64,000 nt of DNA from an uncultured Bacteroidales bacterium (lineage in GTDB: Bacteria > Bacteroidota > Bacteroidia > Bacteroidales > F082): contig CAMJRR010000004.1 in the NCBI GenBank assembly GCA_946408345.1, forward strand, positions 1-64,000, given 5' to 3'. Both the position numbers and the translations under genes were made by a program. Every line of letters begins with the position of its first letter. The stretch's first letter is position 1. Below, in pieces: positions 38,449-47,363 of the stretch. A model generated the notes under the pieces. It was not told where the DNA came from. It did no database searches and worked only from the letters and a program-made list of their open reading frames with translations.

Positions 38449-40239
38449 ATGAAAAAGCTATTTGTAATCTTCATCCTCTGCCTCGGCTGCTGCGGCATCC
38501 TTGAAGCGCAAAACATTTGGGAACCCTTGAATCTTCCAGGTTCGCTCAGGGGTGTGAATACCCAAGGTGATTTGTTCTGCATCAAGTACGCCTATCCTCT
38601 AACTCTGCAACGCTCGCAAGACAAAGGTGAAACATGGGAAACCGTGTTCACTGGCAATATCGGAAATTGCATCATCGGAGACAGAGGCAGGATTTTCCTC
38701 ATAAACGACCGTATCGTTTATTACTCAGATGATAACGGCGACACTTGGTCTCACACTTCACCTATTAATGAAGGTTCCGGCTATAACCATTTCAGCAGTA
38801 TGAGAATGTGTTCTCCTTTGAACGATACACTCGTTGGATGGGAATCTCCTTATATTACTTGGACATTTGATGGCGGCAACACTTGGGATTCGACACACAT
38901 CGCCTTCATGGAATACGACCAAGTAATCTCAAGCCTCCTCGTCAAAAAAAATGGTGACGTATATGCCAGTATTTGGCATCACATCGGACCCAACATCGGT
39001 GTGTACCATACCACCCTTTCAGATATGCGTAACTGGGAACTCGTTGCCTTTGAAGGCATTGGCATTAAAGATATGGCATTTGATCCTGAAGGCAATTTGC
39101 TTTGCGCTGTTGATTTCGATGGTAGCTTTTCAGGCTTTGAGCATGTGCCTGGATTTTATGCCTTTCGGGCCACCAGTATCGATGCCTCCCGCAATGGCAT
39201 CATTTACAAACATAGCATTTCGAATACAAACACGGCGGTTCTGGCCTATTCCTTTGACCATGGTGAGCACTTCTACAACACCTTTGAAAACCTTCCCATC
39301 TCAGAACTCGCTCCTACTGGCCTCTCCATTGGCTGGGACAATCACTTGTATTTTGTTGGCGACGGACAATTTTGGAGGAGCATTCCCTATGCCAATGACA
39401 TTCCAAGCATTTTCACTTTGTTTTCTGATTGGTATTACGAAATCCTCAACGATGATGGCAACTACTCTTACCAGCATCTGGAATATGTCGGTGATACGCT
39501 GTTCGACCGAGCAGGCAAACGCCCCAAAGTCATCGTGCGCAGCAATACGCACTATGACCGCAACTCAACCACTGAAGTCACCCACGAATATGTCTACGAA
39601 GAAGACGGCAAAGTGTATTGGTGGAACAAAACCACTGAAGAATTCACAACTCTATACGACTTTTGGGCTAACGTAGATGACGAATGGGACATCAAGGTAG
39701 GGAACGAGACCATCACTGTCCATGTAGATGCCATTGACGATAGTTACGAATACAACAGTAGGAATTACAGAGCGTTGCATATCACCGACGCAAACGACAT
39801 TTTCAGCGGCACCATCATTTGCGGTCTTGGCCATCTGTCGAGTTTTTTCCCTGAAAAAATGATGACGCAAGGTAAAAGATCCAATGTGGAAGGTTTACGC
39901 TGTTACTGGAGGGATGGCATCTTGGCATACAAAGATGGTGAAAGGGACTGTGATGAGATTTATCAACAACTGCACAACGGTATTGAGGAAGACAGCCCTT
40001 CGACAGACTCCGGGACCTTAACGATTTGTCCGAATCCCGCCAACGGCGTTTTGTTTGTAGAGACAGTGCATGCACCATCTCTACCAGACCAAACCTACCG
40101 CATCACCAACCTCGTGGGACAAACCCTTCTGCAAGGTTCAATTAACACAGAAAACCAGCAGATTGACATTGCCAATCTGCCTGCGGGCATGTATTTCATT
40201 AATGTGGGTGAACAAACCGCGAAATTTGTTGTAAAATAA
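38449..40239 (+). CDS. T9SS type A sorting domain-containing protein 5 (Asp-box propeller)
   Basis: Signal peptide; RSQDKGETWE, YSDDNGDTWS, TFDGGNTWD; shared C-terminal module; CTD CPNPANGVLFVETVHAPSLPDQTYRITNLVGQ. Confidence 0.9.
   Translation: MKKLFVIFILCLGCCGILEAQNIWEPLNLPGSLRGVNTQGDLFCIKYAYPLTLQRSQDKGETWETVFTGNIGNCIIGDRGRIFLINDRIVYYSDDNGDTWSHTSPINEGSGYNHFSSMRMCSPLNDTLVGWESPYITWTFDGGNTWDSTHIAFMEYDQVISSLLVKKNGDVYASIWHHIGPNIGVYHTTLSDMRNWELVAFEGIGIKDMAFDPEGNLLCAVDFDGSFSGFEHVPGFYAFRATSIDASRNGIIYKHSISNTNTAVLAYSFDHGEHFYNTFENLPISELAPTGLSIGWDNHLYFVGDGQFWRSIPYANDIPSIFTLFSDWYYEILNDDGNYSYQHLEYVGDTLFDRAGKRPKVIVRSNTHYDRNSTTEVTHEYVYEEDGKVYWWNKTTEEFTTLYDFWANVDDEWDIKVGNETITVHVDAIDDSYEYNSRNYRALHITDANDIFSGTIICGLGHLSSFFPEKMMTQGKRSNVEGLRCYWRDGILAYKDGERDCDEIYQQLHNGIEEDSPSTDSGTLTICPNPANGVLFVETVHAPSLPDQTYRITNLVGQTLLQGSINTENQQIDIANLPAGMYFINVGEQTAKFVVK
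39996..40017 (+). repeat. CCCTTCGACAGRCTCMGGGACC repeat, coding
   Basis: cccttcgacagactccgggacc. Confidence 0.8.
40057..40084 (+). repeat. 28-bp palindrome in T9SS CTD 5
   Basis: GTAGAGACAGTGCATGCACCATCTCTAC. Confidence 0.9.
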
Positions 40240-40259
40240 ACCATTAAAAACATAATACC

Positions 40260-42716
40260 ATGAAAAAGTTATTTACCATAGCATTAATCTTATTGGTAGC
40301 CACAATGGGTTACTCACAAGTGAGAAAAGTGTCAAAAAACGACGCAAAAAACAAGGTCGCTACCATGCAGGCAACAAAAGGCATGGAAAGCCTTGAGAAC
40401 TCGCTAAACAGACCAATTTCCCCTCTCTCTGAAGGCGAACTCGACTACACGATCTACGATTGGCAGACCAACTGGAGCAACATCAACCGCACCATCGTTT
40501 GGCCTGACGGGAAAGTCAACTTTGCCTACAACATGGCTAATAGCGAGAGCCTCAGCGATTGTGGTACCGGCATCGGCACTTACGACTCCAACCTTGACGA
40601 ATGGATTCCGTCAGATGGACGTATAGAAATTGAAAAAACCAGTTTCGGTTCCATCGCCCGCTATCAGGAAAACAGTATTGTTGTTGCTGCCCAAACTGAA
40701 TCCATGTGTGGCTTATACATTGTGGAGGACAAAGACAACATAACCCCTAACAGTGTCCCTGCTGTCAGTTACCTTGACCCCACATACAATCCTCGCTGCC
40801 CCAATGTAATGACCTCGGGAGCCAACCGTGACATCATCCACGTGGTTGCCACTGCCAATAGTAATTTTGGTGTTCCTGGTGCTGAAGGCGTCAACATGCC
40901 CGTCATTTACTTCCGTTCGATGGACGGTGGCGAAACTTGGGACAAAGAAAACATCGTTCTTCCCTACATGGGTCCTGAATATGGTATTGCCTGGGGTGTC
41001 CACGTGTGCTACTGGATGGAAACTACTGATGACAACTGCCTCGCTCTCGTCGTGAACAACCCTTGGAGCGACGGTATGGTTATCTACAGCTATGACGATG
41101 GTGAAACATGGGAAAGAAAGGTATTCTACCATCATCCTGGCATCGACACTACTTTCGACACTTGGTTCATGTATCCGCGTTGGACCTCCTGTGTCTGGGG
41201 AGCCAACGATGAACTCTGTCTTGCCTACGAATTTAACTGCACCACTGGTGAACCTGGCTCAAGAAATTACGATCCAAGCATTGGCGGTGTTGCATTTTGG
41301 AGCGAAAGCCTGCCTTACCATGGTGAGACCCCACCCCCCACTCCTGGCCAACCCTTTGTCATGAACACTGATTACCTACTCGAACTCTATAATAGCTGGT
41401 ACAACGGCTTTAACAACTACTATAACTGGTACAACCCTTTGCAAGAGATATGGACAGAATTTTTTGGCTACATTGAAGAAGGAAATACATACTATATAGA
41501 TTTACACGGCAATTATAACTGTGGTCCAGTGGCCATGCCGGTCCTCTGCAAGGTGCCAAACACCGACGATGACCTAATAGCTGTTTGGATTGCCTGGGAT
41601 CCAAACAATATGGATTATAATGGCAAGTTTTACTTTAAACTCTTCGCCAGCTATTCCCTTAATGGTGGTCTCACGTGGACTCCTCAAACCCAACTTACCG
41701 ACGATTTCATGTGGGCACTCAACGAGTTCGTTTATCCACAAGCCGCTGTGATTGGATCAACCCTCGTGGTTGCTGTCCAGACTGATAGTGAAACGGGTAC
41801 CTTCATCCAAGACGACGACCCAGATGGTGACAACAACTTTTACCAAGGCTTCACCTTCGATATCAGCGGTTTCATCCCCCCAGTCCCACCCTCACCACAC
41901 CCGAATAATTCAGAATGGTACTACGAAATTGAGTGGGACAACGGCGACATCACCTACCAACACTTGGAATGCACAGGCGACACAGTCATGCAAGGCAAGC
42001 GGCCTAAGGTAATCGTGCGCAGCAACACGCATTACGACCGCGAAGAAATCGAAGTGACGCACGAATACATTTATGAAGAGGATGGCATCGTCTATTGGTG
42101 GAACAAGAATTTGGAAGAATTCACCATTCTATATGACCTCAATGCCGATGTGGGCGACGAATGGGAAGTCAAAGTCGGCTTGGAAAGCCTAATCATGCAC
42201 GTGGATGCCGTAGAGAGTTACGAATACGAGGGCAACACCTATCGGATGCTGACAGTGAGTGACCCCGAAGACCTCTTCAGCGGCGACATCGTGTGCGGCA
42301 TCGGCCACCTTACTAGTTTCTTCCCCGAACGACTGATGAACCGAGGCAAAAACTACCGCGTGGAAGGCATACGTTGCTATTGGGTTGACGGCAACTTGAT
42401 ATTTAAAATCGGCGAGGAAGACTGCGATGCAATTTATGGCGAACTTCATGGAATGGAAGAGATCGGCCCTTCGACAGGCTCAGGGACCTTCACGGTCTAT
42501 CCCAATCCAGCTAATGGCATTTTGCTTGTACAACTGCCACAATGTGACAGCCCTACAACGGGACAAACCGAATACCAAATCTCCAACCTAATGGGGCAGA
42601 CCTTGCTGAAAGGCTGCATTTCGGCTGAAACCCAACAGATTGACATTGCCAATCTGCCTGCGGGCATGTATTTCATCAATGTGGGTGAACAAACCGCGAA
42701 ATTTGTTGTAAGATAA
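40260..42716 (+). CDS. T9SS type A sorting domain-containing protein 6 (sialidase-like propeller)
   Basis: Signal peptide; RSMDGGETWD, YSYDDGETWE; shared C-terminal module; CTD YPNPANGILLVQLPQCDSPTTGQTEYQISNLMGQ. Confidence 0.9.
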   Translation: MKKLFTIALILLVATMGYSQVRKVSKNDAKNKVATMQATKGMESLENSLNRPISPLSEGELDYTIYDWQTNWSNINRTIVWPDGKVNFAYNMANSESLSDCGTGIGTYDSNLDEWIPSDGRIEIEKTSFGSIARYQENSIVVAAQTESMCGLYIVEDKDNITPNSVPAVSYLDPTYNPRCPNVMTSGANRDIIHVVATANSNFGVPGAEGVNMPVIYFRSMDGGETWDKENIVLPYMGPEYGIAWGVHVCYWMETTDDNCLALVVNNPWSDGMVIYSYDDGETWERKVFYHHPGIDTTFDTWFMYPRWTSCVWGANDELCLAYEFNCTTGEPGSRNYDPSIGGVAFWSESLPYHGETPPPTPGQPFVMNTDYLLELYNSWYNGFNNYYNWYNPLQEIWTEFFGYIEEGNTYYIDLHGNYNCGPVAMPVLCKVPNTDDDLIAVWIAWDPNNMDYNGKFYFKLFASYSLNGGLTWTPQTQLTDDFMWALNEFVYPQAAVIGSTLVVAVQTDSETGTFIQDDDPDGDNNFYQGFTFDISGFIPPVPPSPHPNNSEWYYEIEWDNGDITYQHLECTGDTVMQGKRPKVIVRSNTHYDREEIEVTHEYIYEEDGIVYWWNKNLEEFTILYDLNADVGDEWEVKVGLESLIMHVDAVESYEYEGNTYRMLTVSDPEDLFSGDIVCGIGHLTSFFPERLMNRGKNYRVEGIRCYWVDGNLIFKIGEEDCDAIYGELHGMEEIGPSTGSGTFTVYPNPANGILLVQLPQCDSPTTGQTEYQISNLMGQTLLKGCISAETQQIDIANLPAGMYFINVGEQTAKFVVR
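42467..42488 (+). repeat. CCCTTCGACAGGCTCAGGGACC repeat, coding
   Basis: Exact 22-mer. Confidence 0.9.
42528..42560 (+). repeat. Second-family repeat (TGCCACAATGTGACAGCCCTACAA) occupying the same CTD position as the 28-mer palindromes
   Basis: tgtacaactgccacaatgtgacagccctacaac; matches the arm at 26067-26094. Confidence 0.8.
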
Positions 42717-42736
42717 ACCATTAAAAACCTAATACC

Positions 42737-45439
42737 ATGAAAAAGTTATTCGCATTTCTTATAATGATGGTCGCAACGAGTACTTTTGCCCAAAACTACG
42801 ATTTCTCAGCTGTGTGCGAGACTGGACAGACCTTGTATTACCATATCCTCTCCGAGGAAAACCAAGAAGTGAAAGTGACATTTCCAAACAACAATCCTAT
42901 AGGCTGGTATGGCTATGCCCAACCTGAAGGAGACCTTGTCATCCCAACGTTTGTTGAGTATGAAAACACAACCTATACTGTGGTTTCCATTGGCTTTAAT
43001 GCGTTCGATGCTTGTTATGGAATCACATCTGTTGAACTGCCTAATACCATTCGAAGAATTGAGGCAGAAGCTTTTATGGATTGCACAGGTCTTTCCAGTA
43101 GTTTCGTTATCCCCGACCAATGCACTTTCATCGGCGGTTATGCCTTCATGGATTGCACGGCACTTTCTTCCTTAACCATCGGTGCTTCCGTTGAAACCAT
43201 ACAATATAGTGCTTTTGAAGATTGTATAGGTTTGCAATCCATCCACTGTAAAACTCCAGCACCACCATTCGCCGAACATATTCCAAGCAACCCTTATTAT
43301 GAGGATCGCAGTATATTCCATAATGTTCCCACCGACATTCCAGTATTTGTCAGTTGCCTTACCATCGACCAATTTCAGATGAGCCAAGATTGGAGCCGAT
43401 TTACCAACTTGGAAGGCATTTTCGTAGGAGCACCCTCGCTAACAGTTGATGTCAACAACCCCGAATACGGCTCTGCCGAAGTGGTCTCCATTCCTGAAAA
43501 TTGCGACGAACTAACTGCAACCGTGCGTGCCACACCCAGTCCAGGCCATACTTTCGGTTATTGGAAATGTGGATCCATTGTTTCTTTTGACCAAGAATAT
43601 ACTTTCACCCTAAAACATAATACCACTCTCACTGCCTATTTTGATTGTATAGCAATAATTGACGATGAAATCGCTTTCCCTGACCATATTGTTGGAAGAA
43701 AGTATAATGCCTCTGGCCAAGTCACAAATGAATACCCCTCTAATTTCGTCTATTCCAATGAAGGCATAATGACGGACTTCTCATTTCCTGGAATCGTTTC
43801 AACCCAATACAATTTTGCACATTTCCCTTCTCGCCCCTCCTCCTTCCTTTCCTTTTTTGGCGGACATCCATTGATGACAGAACGTTACAATTTTGGCTAT
43901 AACAACTACAACAAAATCGAACACTCTAGTATTGATCGCGATGGAGCCGGGGATTCATACATTAGCCATTATTACTACTATTATGATGACGAAATGAGAC
44001 TGATAGAAAAGGAATTCTATTATAACGATTACATCTTTGAAGGCTACACCCAAAGGCATTTCTACATCTATTCTGATGGAAACCGAACCAGAACAGACTC
44101 TGTAGTACACTATGACACAAGCGAAGGTCATGTTTCCAAATGGACTCTAACCACAAACCATTACAACCAACGAATCCAACCCTTGACCGTCGAAAATGAG
44201 ACTTTCAACAGTGCGGGCGAACTGACAGCTCACACACTAAAAACCTATTCATACACCTCAAACAATAAGACGGATAGCATCATTACCCAAACCTTCATCG
44301 ATGGAGAATGGGTCAATTCGAGCCTTATCCATTACGTTTATGACAATAAGAACCGTGTGGTTGAATATCAAACAGGCTCGTGGTCGGCTGAAAACGAGGT
44401 TTGGAACATCAACCATAAGATCATTTACGACTTCCACGATGAGGAGCAAAAACTAATTGTATCGTTCAAAAAGAAAAGCAACGGTGAATGGATATGGGAC
44501 TCTTTTTCTGGCCAAACCCTTTTCTATGAATCAGAGTTATACGAATGGCAAAGAGCCATATCTAACTATAAAGGTTTATACATCAACCAATTTGAAATCG
44601 ACTTGCATTATGTAACGAAAGAGATTGAATTTCCTTTGCAGTCGGAATGGTATTATGAAATCGTGTGGGATGATGGCAGCACAACTTATCAACATCTCGA
44701 ATACGCCTCCGACACTACCATCGGCACCTCACGTCCCAAAGTCATCGTGCGCAGCAATACACATTATGACCGCGATACCATTAACGAAGTGACCCATGAA
44801 TATATCCTTGAGGAAAACGGCATAGTTTATTGGTGGAACAATACATTGCAGGAATTCACCACGCTCTATGACAATAACGCTGATACAGGCGACGAATGGG
44901 AAATCAAGGTGGGCACGGAGAGCATCATCGTACACGTGGACCATGTGGATGTCTTCGAATATCAAGGGGGAACATTTAAAATGCTGCAAATCAGCGATGC
45001 AAATGATATCTTCAACGGCGACATTGTCGTCGGATTTGGCCACATGACCAGTTTCTTCCCTGAAAAACTGATGAACCAAGGCAAAGGCTTCCGCGTGGAT
45101 GGACTCCGATGCTACTGGGTGGAAGGTGCCTTGCTCTATCACAACGGTGAAGAGGACTGCGATGCCATCCATAGCGAACTGCAAGACATTGAAGAACATC
45201 CTTCGAAAACCGCTTTCGTGGTGTATCCCAATCCCACCAACAATATCCTGTTTGTAGAGACGCAAAATCTTGCGTCTCAACCGACGACAACCGAATACCA
45301 TATCACCAACCTCATAGGCCAAACCCTGCTGCAAGGCCACATCACCGCCGAAATCCAGCAGATTGACATTGCAAATTTGCCCATGGGTATGTATTTCATC
45401 AGCGTGGGCGGACAGACAGTGAAATTCGTAAAGCAATGA
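42737..45439 (+). CDS. T9SS type A sorting domain-containing protein 7 with BspA-like LRR_5 repeats
   Basis: LRR_5 pattern IGFNAFDACYGITSVELPNTIRRIEAEAFMDCTGL; shared C-terminal module; CTD YPNPTNNILFVETQNLASQPTTTEYHITNLIGQ. Confidence 0.9.
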   Translation: MKKLFAFLIMMVATSTFAQNYDFSAVCETGQTLYYHILSEENQEVKVTFPNNNPIGWYGYAQPEGDLVIPTFVEYENTTYTVVSIGFNAFDACYGITSVELPNTIRRIEAEAFMDCTGLSSSFVIPDQCTFIGGYAFMDCTALSSLTIGASVETIQYSAFEDCIGLQSIHCKTPAPPFAEHIPSNPYYEDRSIFHNVPTDIPVFVSCLTIDQFQMSQDWSRFTNLEGIFVGAPSLTVDVNNPEYGSAEVVSIPENCDELTATVRATPSPGHTFGYWKCGSIVSFDQEYTFTLKHNTTLTAYFDCIAIIDDEIAFPDHIVGRKYNASGQVTNEYPSNFVYSNEGIMTDFSFPGIVSTQYNFAHFPSRPSSFLSFFGGHPLMTERYNFGYNNYNKIEHSSIDRDGAGDSYISHYYYYYDDEMRLIEKEFYYNDYIFEGYTQRHFYIYSDGNRTRTDSVVHYDTSEGHVSKWTLTTNHYNQRIQPLTVENETFNSAGELTAHTLKTYSYTSNNKTDSIITQTFIDGEWVNSSLIHYVYDNKNRVVEYQTGSWSAENEVWNINHKIIYDFHDEEQKLIVSFKKKSNGEWIWDSFSGQTLFYESELYEWQRAISNYKGLYINQFEIDLHYVTKEIEFPLQSEWYYEIVWDDGSTTYQHLEYASDTTIGTSRPKVIVRSNTHYDRDTINEVTHEYILEENGIVYWWNNTLQEFTTLYDNNADTGDEWEIKVGTESIIVHVDHVDVFEYQGGTFKMLQISDANDIFNGDIVVGFGHMTSFFPEKLMNQGKGFRVDGLRCYWVEGALLYHNGEEDCDAIHSELQDIEEHPSKTAFVVYPNPTNNILFVETQNLASQPTTTEYHITNLIGQTLLQGHITAEIQQIDIANLPMGMYFISVGGQTVKFVKQ
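45254..45281 (+). repeat. 28-bp palindrome in T9SS CTD 7
   Basis: GTAGAGACGCAAAATCTTGCGTCTCAAC. Confidence 0.9.
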
Positions 45440-46779
45440 AAACCCGATGTATATTAATGACCGTGCTTGTGCTGGCGGGCCTTTCGGCCTGTCGGCATGA
45501 GGCGCGCTGGCTCAAAGAAGCGGAGACACACTATCAGCAAGGCCTCGAACAGCGTGCTGCCAGACAGTCGGAGGAGGCGGCCGAGTCGTTCAGCCAGGCG
45601 CTGATCGACATCAACCACTGCAACCAAGATCACCCCGAGGTGAAACGCCTGAAAGCACAAATTGAGGACAACCTCGGCTTCACCTATTGGAAGCACGAAC
45701 TGTTTGCCGAAGCCCTGCCGCTGCACACCGACGCCGCCATGCTGGCCCGCGAACTCAACGACTCCACCTTATTGATGAACGCCCTGCGCAACTGCGGTCG
45801 CGCAACGGCCTCGTTAGGTGATATCGATGCGGCAGAACAGCATTACAACGAAGCCCTTGCCATCGCCAAGGCCTTGAACGACAAGACCATGGAAAACGAA
45901 ATCCTGCTTGAATCGAGCCGCGATGTGCTGTTGGTGAAGGAAGACTACGAACAAGTAATCGAGCACGTCAGTCAAGCCTTGGCCAACGGTGCACAAGGTG
46001 ATGGCCCACTGACTTTGGGCTTGGCCTACTATTATTTGGAGCAGGACAGCCTCGCCATTGTCCACCTCACTGAGGCCACCCATAATGAGATGGCTGGCGT
46101 GCGCATGTCGGCCTATCAAAGCCTCTATTTCATCCATCAGATTGAGGAGGACTACCAAAAGGCTTTGGAATGTCACGAACTGTTTAACGAGAACATGATG
46201 CAGGCCGACAGCACCCACCGCAGCGAGCAGGTGCAGCGCATCAAGACGGAATACGACCTCCAGATGCAGAAAAGCCAACTGCAATCGGAGCAGAAACTGA
46301 AGAGCCTCTACCTTTATCTCATCCTCGGTGTCTTGTTGGTCGTTTTGGCTATCACCTTGCTACTCTTGAGACAAAAATCGCTCAGTGCCAAGCTGAAAGC
46401 CGAAGAAATGAAGAACCAACTGGAGTTAGAATTGAAGAAAAACAAGGTTTATGTGACCGCCCTCGCCCTCACCGAGCAAATCACCGCATCCACCTTGGAC
46501 TTCAACCTGAAGGAAACCGAATGGGACGACTTCGTGACCCTCATCGACAAGGTGTACGGCGACTTCACCAAACGGCTGATGGACAAATACCCCACCCTCA
46601 CCAAGAGCGACCTGCAGATCTGCTGCCTCACCAAGCAAGGCTTCAGCAACCAGGTCATCTCCATCATGATGAACCTGCAAACCAACTCCTATGCCCGCCG
46701 CAAGTCGCGCATCAAGCAGGAAAAAATGAACGGCTTGGAGGATGAACGGAGTTTTGAAGAAATTATTAATGAAATATGA
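45436..46779 (+). CDS. TPR-TM-coiled-coil protein with C-terminal HTH-like domain (putative regulator), paralogue of 18487..19962
   Basis: LTKSDLQICCLTKQGFSNQVISIMMNLQTNSYARRKSRIKQ; 4-bp overlap with the upstream T9SS gene. Confidence 0.8.
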   Translation: MKTRCILMTVLVLAGLSACRHEARWLKEAETHYQQGLEQRAARQSEEAAESFSQALIDINHCNQDHPEVKRLKAQIEDNLGFTYWKHELFAEALPLHTDAAMLARELNDSTLLMNALRNCGRATASLGDIDAAEQHYNEALAIAKALNDKTMENEILLESSRDVLLVKEDYEQVIEHVSQALANGAQGDGPLTLGLAYYYLEQDSLAIVHLTEATHNEMAGVRMSAYQSLYFIHQIEEDYQKALECHELFNENMMQADSTHRSEQVQRIKTEYDLQMQKSQLQSEQKLKSLYLYLILGVLLVVLAITLLLLRQKSLSAKLKAEEMKNQLELELKKNKVYVTALALTEQITASTLDFNLKETEWDDFVTLIDKVYGDFTKRLMDKYPTLTKSDLQICCLTKQGFSNQVISIMMNLQTNSYARRKSRIKQEKMNGLEDERSFEEIINEI

Positions 46780-47312
46780 ACAATCAAAAACACACAACTA
46801 TGAAAAAAGCATTCGTAATTCTAATTGTCGCGATGGCCGCGACAGCAATGGTATCCTGCAAAAAGGATAACACAAACAACAATGACAAGCCCAACTACAA
46901 CGAACTAGTTGTCGGAAAATGGGATGTGCAGACTTATCACTATTGGATGCACGACTTTACTATGGACACATACGAAGATGCAACTTACACCCCGGCCACC
47001 GACACCAATTATCGTGGATATGACGCAGCCGAGTTCTATTCCGATGGTACTACTCGGTGGCACATGAGCGACTTATATGTCTACGATGGAATGTATACCG
47101 AACCTTACAGGCACTTCGAATGGCGCATCAGCGGTGACTCACTATTTGTCTCTCCCAACTGGTTAGAGGGTAGTGTGTTAAAATACGCAATCAAGGAACT
47201 CAACAAGGAAACCCTTGTCATTGAACAGTATACGAACAACGGGCATCCAGAGTATTCTCATCACCACTTAGAGCAAACCCATTGCTATACTTTCAAGCGC
47301 GTACAACAATAG
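46776..47312 (+). CDS. Hypothetical lipoprotein (likely start MKKAFVIL near 46800)
   Basis: Lipobox ATAMVSCKKD; leader similar to T9SS genes 2 and 3; ORF overlaps the TPR gene by 4 bp. Confidence 0.7.
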   Translation: MNNQKHTTMKKAFVILIVAMAATAMVSCKKDNTNNNDKPNYNELVVGKWDVQTYHYWMHDFTMDTYEDATYTPATDTNYRGYDAAEFYSDGTTRWHMSDLYVYDGMYTEPYRHFEWRISGDSLFVSPNWLEGSVLKYAIKELNKETLVIEQYTNNGHPEYSHHHLEQTHCYTFKRVQQ

Positions 47313-47359
47313 AATTCATTACCCATACCGGCGAAACACAGAAATTTGTGGCAAGATAA
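47313..47359 (+). pseudogene. Remnant of a T9SS CTD C-terminus
   Basis: gaattcattacccataccggcgaaacacagaaatttgtggcaagataa = EFITHTGETQKFVAR*, matching YFITFAGETRKFVVR* of the cargo family. Confidence 0.7.
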
Positions 47360-47363
47360 CATA

